Assembly: GCA_017476705.1 (NCBI GenBank)
Contig: JAFUZI010000007.1
Coordinates: forward strand, 1-9,450
DNA from: Bacilli bacterium
GTDB taxonomy: Bacteria > Bacillota_I > Bacilli_A > RF39 > UBA660
DNA length: 9,450 nucleotides
Reading direction: 5' to 3'
The notes below the pieces were generated by a model. That model worked only from the letters and a program-made list of their open reading frames with translations, ran no database searches and was not told where the DNA came from. This document shows positions 6,179 through 9,450 of the stretch, in pieces (the first letter of the stretch is position 1; each line of letters starts with the position of its first letter). The position numbers and the translations under genes are program-made.

Positions 6179-6979
6179 TCAATAATTATTCATTAAATCC
6201 GTATCAGTATTGTTTAATATATGCATTTGAGATATTGCTACTTTATTCAATTGTTCAAGTCTCATTGATTGACTTAGACCATCACTAATCAATACTGAAT
6301 TTATATTTTCCAAATTAGCTAAACAAATTAATTCATTTATAGATGCATAATCCCTAATATTTCCATCTCGTTCAGGATTATTTGTTCTCCATTCTTTAGC
6401 AGTTTGACCAAATAAAGCCATATTTAATACATCTGCTTCTTCAGCATAAATATGATTAATTTGAGTTTTAGATAATTTGGTAGGTATTAAATTATTTTTA
6501 ATAGCACTGGTATGTATTTTATAATTAATTTTAGATAATTCCCGTTTAGCACTCCACCCCAGCATACTTTGTTCCTCTTTCTTCAATCTTTCAAAATCTT
6601 TAATTAAAAGCAATTTAAATTTTGGACTAATCCACATTCCAAATTCAAAAGCGATATCTTTATGTGCATATGTTCCACCATATCTACCGGCTTTTGATAT
6701 AATTCCCACAGCACCTGTTTTCTCAACCCATTCTTTAACACTAATCTTATAACTATTTAACCCTGCTTGACTTTTAATTATGGCGAATTCGCCATAATTA
6801 AAATTTGGATTATGAAGTTCTTCCCAAATACCTAAAAATTCTATAGTATTTCTATTTCTTAACCAATCTGTTACAAAGAAATTACCATTTTTTGATTTAA
6901 GCATATCAGTTATAGATATATAATCTTCATCATCTATTTTCACATAATTGATAACATGATTTTCTACTTTTAATTCCAT
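6179..6979 (-). CDS. KilA-N-domain protein
   Basis: A 266-residue protein whose N-terminal half (about 5-135) is a KilA-N domain, a DNA-binding fold common in phage antirepressors and large DNA viruses and also found in bacterial chromosomes. Typical segments are ISITDM (21-26), WLRNRNTIEFLGIWE (39-53), GEFAIIKSQAG (63-73) and GRYGGTYAHKDIAFEFGMWISP (98-119). The C-terminal half (about 140-266) is helical, with LNMALFGQTAKEWR and GNIRDYASINEL. It lies 30 bases after the ssb stop; a strong ribosome site TAGGAGG precedes the ATG at 6979. Since an apparent terminator covers the ssb end, expression would depend on read-through. The coding sequence holds a perfect 32-bp palindrome at 6772-6803. 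The gene could be a phage remnant, but no other phage gene is present. DNA binding is inferred from the family; target unknown. Confidence 0.88.
   Translation of the reverse strand: MELKVENHVINYVKIDDEDYISITDMLKSKNGNFFVTDWLRNRNTIEFLGIWEELHNPNFNYGEFAIIKSQAGLNSYKISVKEWVEKTGAVGIISKAGRYGGTYAHKDIAFEFGMWISPKFKLLLIKDFERLKKEEQSMLGWSAKRELSKINYKIHTSAIKNNLIPTKLSKTQINHIYAEEADVLNMALFGQTAKEWRTNNPERDGNIRDYASINELICLANLENINSVLISDGLSQSMRLEQLNKVAISQMHILNNTDTDLMNNY
6772..6803. repeat. Perfect 32-bp palindrome inside the KilA-N gene
   Basis: The left arm TTTTAATTATGGCGAA (6772-6787) is followed without spacer by its exact reverse complement (6788-6803). The centre GGCGAATTCGCC is GC-rich in an AT-rich neighbourhood. 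It encodes KilA-N residues 60-69 (FNYGEFAIIK) with the flanking bases of codons 59 and 70. It could be an operator for the encoded DNA-binding protein or another dimeric protein, or a chance result of codon choice. No T tract follows, so it is not a terminator. Confidence 0.95.
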
Positions 6980-6998
6980 AATATTTAACCTCCTAAAG

Positions 6999-7033
6999 AA
7001 AAAACCAGATTATTCTGTTTCTTCTGGTTTTTT
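6999..7033 (-). terminator. Terminator-like hairpin over the ssb stop codon
   Basis: On the minus strand AAAAAACCAGA and TCTGGTTTTTT form an 11-bp perfect stem around a 13-base loop that contains the ssb stop codon (7012-7010). The T run TTTTTTCTTT leads directly into the KilA-N ribosome site AGGAGG. It would end ssb transcripts or throttle KilA-N. Confidence 0.75.
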
Positions 7034-7345
7034 ACTTGATAAAAAAGTAATTTTCTCACAAATAATTTCCATTACTGTTTCTTTTTTATCATCGCTTTCT
7101 ATTACTCTTGATTGAACTCTTCCTTTAACTCCAACAATATCCCCCTTACTACAATATTCTCGAGTATTTTCCGCAATAGAGTCAAACGCAACACAATCTA
7201 TAAAGTCAGTATCATAAGTTCCTTCACTGTTTTTAAAACTACGAGGAATTGCTAAAGAAATAGTACAAACCTTAACTCCATTTTCACTTTTATTTACAGT
7301 AATATCTCTAGTAAGTCTACCAACTAAGATTATTTGATTGAGCAT
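7010..7345 (-). CDS. ssb: Short single-stranded DNA-binding protein
   Basis: A 111-residue SSB made almost wholly of the OB fold: NQIILVGRLTRDITV (3-17), TISLAIPRSFK, TDFIDCVAFDSIAENTREYCSKGDIVGVKGRVQSR (46-80) and a closing ICEKITFLSS strand. It binds ssDNA, normally as a tetramer, in replication, repair or recombination. The tail ends KKPEETE and lacks the acidic DDDIPF-like tip that recruits partner proteins in full-length SSBs. In this it resembles short accessory SSBs such as Bacillus SsbB (113 residues), so a second, full-length ssb elsewhere in the genome is likely. The start ATG at 7345 has a near-ideal AAGGAGGTGA. A hairpin could mask this ribosome site. It is followed by the KilA-N gene. 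Confidence 0.93.
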   Translation of the reverse strand: MLNQIILVGRLTRDITVNKSENGVKVCTISLAIPRSFKNSEGTYDTDFIDCVAFDSIAENTREYCSKGDIVGVKGRVQSRVIESDDKKETVMEIICEKITFLSSKKPEETE

Positions 7346-7346
7346 A

Positions 7347-7366
7347 TTTCACCTCCTTCGGAAGGT
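7347..7366 (-). promoter_or_regulatory. Possible Shine-Dalgarno-masking hairpin before ssb
   Basis: The minus-strand leader contains ACCTTC, a CGAA loop and GGAGGT, a six-pair stem (one T-G wobble) that buries the ssb Shine-Dalgarno. It ends a few bases before the ATG. This could allow translational control, for example by SSB binding its own mRNA, but the stem is short and no regulation is demonstrated. Confidence 0.4.
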
Positions 7367-7395
7367 ATATTAGTATATTATTTTAGTATATGCAA
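7367..7395 (-). promoter_or_regulatory. Possible ssb promoter region with a tandem 9-bp repeat
   Basis: Two copies of TTAGTATAT (plus-strand 7370-7378 and 7383-7391) lie 13 bp apart, so on the minus strand TATACT, a -10-like hexamer, occurs twice. A weak alternative is TTGCAT (7395-7390) with TAATAT (7372-7367) at 17-base spacing. This is the only gap between the suf terminators and ssb, so the ssb promoter is probably here, but the exact element is uncertain. Confidence 0.35.
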
Positions 7396-7431
7396 ACAGC
7401 CATTTTTCATAATTCAAACCAGTATTTTAAT

Positions 7432-7458
7432 AAAAAAAATAAATTCCCTAAAGAATTT
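7432..7458 (-). terminator. Second terminator of the suf operon
   Basis: On the minus strand AAATTC, a six-base loop TTTAGG and GAATTT form a stem (7458-7441), followed by eight T's (complement of 7432-7439). It lies about 40 bases beyond the sufB stop, behind a first hairpin. The core stem is only six AT-rich pairs. Confidence 0.55.
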
Positions 7459-7470
7459 TATTTTTTCAAA

Positions 7471-7505
7471 TAAAAAAAATTTATAATTAACAAAATTATA
7501 AATTT
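7471..7505 (-). terminator. First terminator of the suf operon
   Basis: A perfect 12-bp inverted repeat, AAATTTATAATT (7477-7488) and AATTATAAATTT (7494-7505), has a five-base loop and is followed on the minus strand by a T run (complement of 7472-7479). The sufB stop codon (7498-7496) is inside the stem. The stem is all A-T, so its strength comes from length and the T tract. Confidence 0.7.
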
Positions 7506-8809
7506 CTCTTAATTAATTGATTTAATTCAACTGCATATTCCATAGGAAGCTCTTCTCTAAATTTATCAATAAACCCAAGTATTATTAAATCCATAGCTCT
7601 CTCATGAGAAATACCCCTACTCATTAAATAAAATAAGTTTTCTTCACTTATCTTAGAAACAGTTGCTTCATGTTCAATAGAACTTAAAGTATTATCACAA
7701 GTATTAACAGGTATAGTATCACTTTTAGATTTACTATCTAATATTAAAGTATCACATTTAACATTGGCAATACTATAATCACTAGAAGAACCAATGTGGG
7801 TTTTACCACGATAAGTACTATTACCACCATTCCTTGCAATACTCTTAGATACTATATTACTCTTAGTATGTTTTCCCAAATGAATCATTCTAGCTCCGGT
7901 ATCTTGAATCTGTCCCTTAGAAGCTAAACTAATAGTAATACATGTTCCTTCAGAATAATCTCCCTTTAAAATACATGCCGGATACTTCATAGTAACTTTG
8001 CTTCCAATATTCCCATCAATCCATTCCATTGTTCCAAAATCATCAACTAAAGCTCTTTTAGTAACTAAATTATAAACATTATTAGCCCAATTTTGAACAG
8101 TAGAATAACGACACTTACTACCTTTACCTACATATATTTCAACAACCGCAGCATGTAAACTGCTTTCACTATAACTAGGAGCCGTACATCCCTCTATATA
8201 ATGCAAATCACTATCATCATCTACAATAATCAAAGTTCTTTCAAATTGTCCCATGTTACGACTATTAATTCTAAAATAACTCTGTAATGGTCTATCTAAT
8301 TTTGTATGAGGTGGAACATAAATAAAACTACCACCACTGAAAACAGCCCCATTTAATGCCGCAAACTTATTATCGGCATTTGATACTATTTTTCCAAAAT
8401 ATTTTTTTACTAGTTCAGGATAATCCTTCATTGCTCTCTCAATTGATGTAAAAATAACTTTCTTTTCCTTGATTTCTTCAATCATCGAATGGTATATTAC
8501 TTCACTTTCCCATTGAACTCCCATACCACCCATGTGTTCCTCAGCTTCTCTTACACCAACAGAATCCAAATCATCCACAATTGGTTTTAAAACATTATTC
8601 CAATCATCTTTAATTTTTTCATCTAAACTATCATTTTTATAATAAATTATCTTAGAAAAATCTAAATCTATTTTCGGACCAAAACTAGGCATTCCAATTT
8701 TTTTAAATTTCTTATAACTATCAATTCGATAATCTCTTACCCAATCATCTTCTTTTTTAATAGAAGAAATTGCTTTGACTTTTCTTAAATCCAAACCAAC
8801 TACTTCCAT
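7496..8809 (-). CDS. sufB: Fe-S cluster assembly scaffold SufB
   Basis: Core component of the SUF iron-sulfur assembly machine; with SufC and SufD it forms the cytoplasmic scaffold that builds clusters from persulfide sulfur passed on by SufS and SufU. The 437-residue sequence is nearly full length: NKFAALNGAVFSGGSFIYVP, SYFRINSRNMGQFERTLIIV, HYIEGCTAP, CRYSTVQNWANNVYNLVTKR, EWIDGNIGSK, MKYPACILKGD, and a C-terminal EHEATVSKISEENLFYLMSRGIS. Cys352 (VKCDTLILD) corresponds to the conserved cluster-building cysteine. Against Bacillus SufB it lacks about 25 N-terminal residues and reads PVNTCDNT where Bacillus has PYNEIFND, adding a cysteine. The start ATG at 8809 follows AAGGTGAT. It is the last gene of the operon, 15 bases after an unrecognised gene and closed by two hairpins. 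SufC, SufD and SufS are not in the window. Confidence 0.96.
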   Translation of the reverse strand: MEVVGLDLRKVKAISSIKKEDDWVRDYRIDSYKKFKKIGMPSFGPKIDLDFSKIIYYKNDSLDEKIKDDWNNVLKPIVDDLDSVGVREAEEHMGGMGVQWESEVIYHSMIEEIKEKKVIFTSIERAMKDYPELVKKYFGKIVSNADNKFAALNGAVFSGGSFIYVPPHTKLDRPLQSYFRINSRNMGQFERTLIIVDDDSDLHYIEGCTAPSYSESSLHAAVVEIYVGKGSKCRYSTVQNWANNVYNLVTKRALVDDFGTMEWIDGNIGSKVTMKYPACILKGDYSEGTCITISLASKGQIQDTGARMIHLGKHTKSNIVSKSIARNGGNSTYRGKTHIGSSSDYSIANVKCDTLILDSKSKSDTIPVNTCDNTLSSIEHEATVSKISEENLFYLMSRGISHERAMDLIILGFIDKFREELPMEYAVELNQLIKRNL

Positions 8810-8824
8810 AACATCACCTTATTT

Positions 8825-9331
8825 CTATTTCTTTAAAACATAATTTTTATCATGTGCTTCAAGATATTCTGAAAACTTTTCTTTCATTAAATAATCTTTT
8901 TTTAATCCTTTAGAATAAGACAAGAAAGCTTTAGAAATATCTCCTTTTTCTTCTAAAATATCTAACCTATCCCAAAAAAACAAAGGAGAATTAAACACAT
9001 AACTTTCAATATCATCAACACTAACTTCTTTATTTTTAAATTTCTTTTCCATGTTTCCAAATTCCATTATATAACAAAGTCCATCTTTTTCTTCTCCAGA
9101 CTTTAGTACTATTTTACTACCAAAATATTCACCATCTCTTGTAGTATTAGATACATTAGATCTACCATATACAGGTAATTCTAAAAATGGATTTAAAACA
9201 TTATAATAACTACCATTAACTTCAGCTAAAATACAATAAGCCGAAATAGGTGGTATTTCACTTCCCTTTCCCACTTCATAATAACGATATTGAGCTAAAT
9301 GAAGCTTATCTGTCTTAATTTTACTTTTCAT
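8825..9331 (-). CDS. Hypothetical protein encoded between sufU and sufB
   Basis: A 168-residue protein that I do not recognise. It appears soluble, with no signal peptide or membrane segment. Residues about 10-105 look beta-rich (RYYEVGKGSEIPPISAYCILAE, YYNVLNPFLELPVYG, LCYIMEFGNMEKKF), and about 108-165 look helical and charged (WDRLDILEEKGDISKAF, KDYLMKEKFSEYLEAH). The two cysteines (33 and 86) do not form an obvious metal motif. The start ATG at 9331 has GGAGG nine bases upstream, inside sufU, and overlaps the end of sufU by 11 bases; its stop is 15 bases before sufB. It is therefore translationally embedded in the suf operon, between two genes adjacent in Bacillus. It is not SufD, SufS, SufC or SufT by any motif I can see. 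A role in Fe-S assembly is suggested by position alone. Confidence 0.8.
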   Translation of the reverse strand: MKSKIKTDKLHLAQYRYYEVGKGSEIPPISAYCILAEVNGSYYNVLNPFLELPVYGRSNVSNTTRDGEYFGSKIVLKSGEEKDGLCYIMEFGNMEKKFKNKEVSVDDIESYVFNSPLFFWDRLDILEEKGDISKAFLSYSKGLKKDYLMKEKFSEYLEAHDKNYVLKK

Positions 9332-9450
9332 TTTTCAATTCCTCCAACATTTTTTCAACTGCTACCAAAGGTAGTAATGCACAATTAATTCTGTTGGGTT
9401 GTTTTGAAATTTCTTCATAAACAACCAACTCCCCTATTTTATCTTTATCA
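9321..9450 (-). CDS. sufU: SufU Fe-S assembly protein, C-terminal end only
   Basis: The reading frame enters from the right edge and ends at TAA (9323-9321), giving the last 42 residues. The segment KQPNRINCALLPLVAVEKML matches the C-terminal end of SufU/IscU-like proteins, where Bacillus SufU has PSRIKCATLAWKAL. The cysteine (codon 9383-9381) aligns with the third zinc/cluster ligand, Cys128 of Bacillus SufU. SufU accepts sulfur from the desulfurase SufS in Gram-positive SUF systems. The frame overlaps the start of the next gene by 11 bases. The placement immediately upstream of the sufB block supports the call; the first two cysteines and the aspartate ligand are outside the window. Confidence 0.85.
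   Translation of the reverse strand, partial: DKDKIGELVVYEEISKQPNRINCALLPLVAVEKMLEELKNEK

Noticed and set aside
6772..6803. The 32-bp palindrome as a transcription terminator
   Set aside because: It is mid-gene, has no spacer for a loop and no following T tract, and KilA-N has a better terminator at 6122-6146.
6179..7345. Prophage or prophage remnant, suggested by the KilA-N domain and the short SSB
   Set aside because: No integrase, terminase, capsid, tail or lysis gene and no attachment-site repeats are seen, and core genes flank the pair closely. Phage ancestry of the two genes remains possible.

Overview
The window looks like a piece of a small, very AT-rich genome of a low-GC Gram-positive bacterium (Bacillota, Bacilli-like; an uncultured gut lineage such as RF39 is a plausible guess, not proven). 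The reasons are strong AGGAGG-type ribosome sites, a SufU/SufB iron-sulfur operon, sortase-anchored surface proteins, a VanY-type peptidase, and tightly packed genes. TGA is used as a stop at least twice (4453-4455 and 5676-5678) and tryptophan is TGG, so this is not a genome that reads UGA as Trp, despite its mycoplasma-like base composition.

Layout. 1-766 (+): the C-terminal part of a VanY-family D,D-carboxypeptidase that begins left of the window. It converges on a minus-strand group at a shared bidirectional terminator (754-779). 779-3167 (-): a surface-display group, transcribed right to left, of a thioester-domain (TQXA) surface protein, a membrane-anchored sortase and a five-helix membrane protein. 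3245-4417 (-): a paralogous surface protein with its own promoter and terminator. 4453-6080 (-): a two-gene operon of a GNAT acetyltransferase and pyrimidine-nucleoside phosphorylase with an ATGA overlap. 6179-7345 (-): a short single-stranded-DNA-binding protein followed by a KilA-N-domain protein. 7496-9450 (-): the end of a suf operon, in transcription order sufU (cut by the window edge), an unrecognised gene, and sufB, closed by two tandem hairpins.

How the genes fit together. The two surface proteins share length, domain order, the retained Gln153 of the TQXA motif and a non-canonical sorting signal (VVGAPDT at residues 351-357). The adjacent sortase is therefore their likely anchoring enzyme. 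One paralog has the thioester cysteine (Cys99); the other has serine at exactly the same position. An intrinsic-terminator-like hairpin lies inside the first codons of the sortase gene, which would make much surface protein and little sortase from one promoter.

The most unusual DNA-level feature is a perfect 32-bp palindrome (6772-6803) inside the KilA-N coding sequence. No CRISPR array, tRNA, rRNA, insertion sequence or phage structural gene was seen, and no gene-free stretch exceeds 300 bases.
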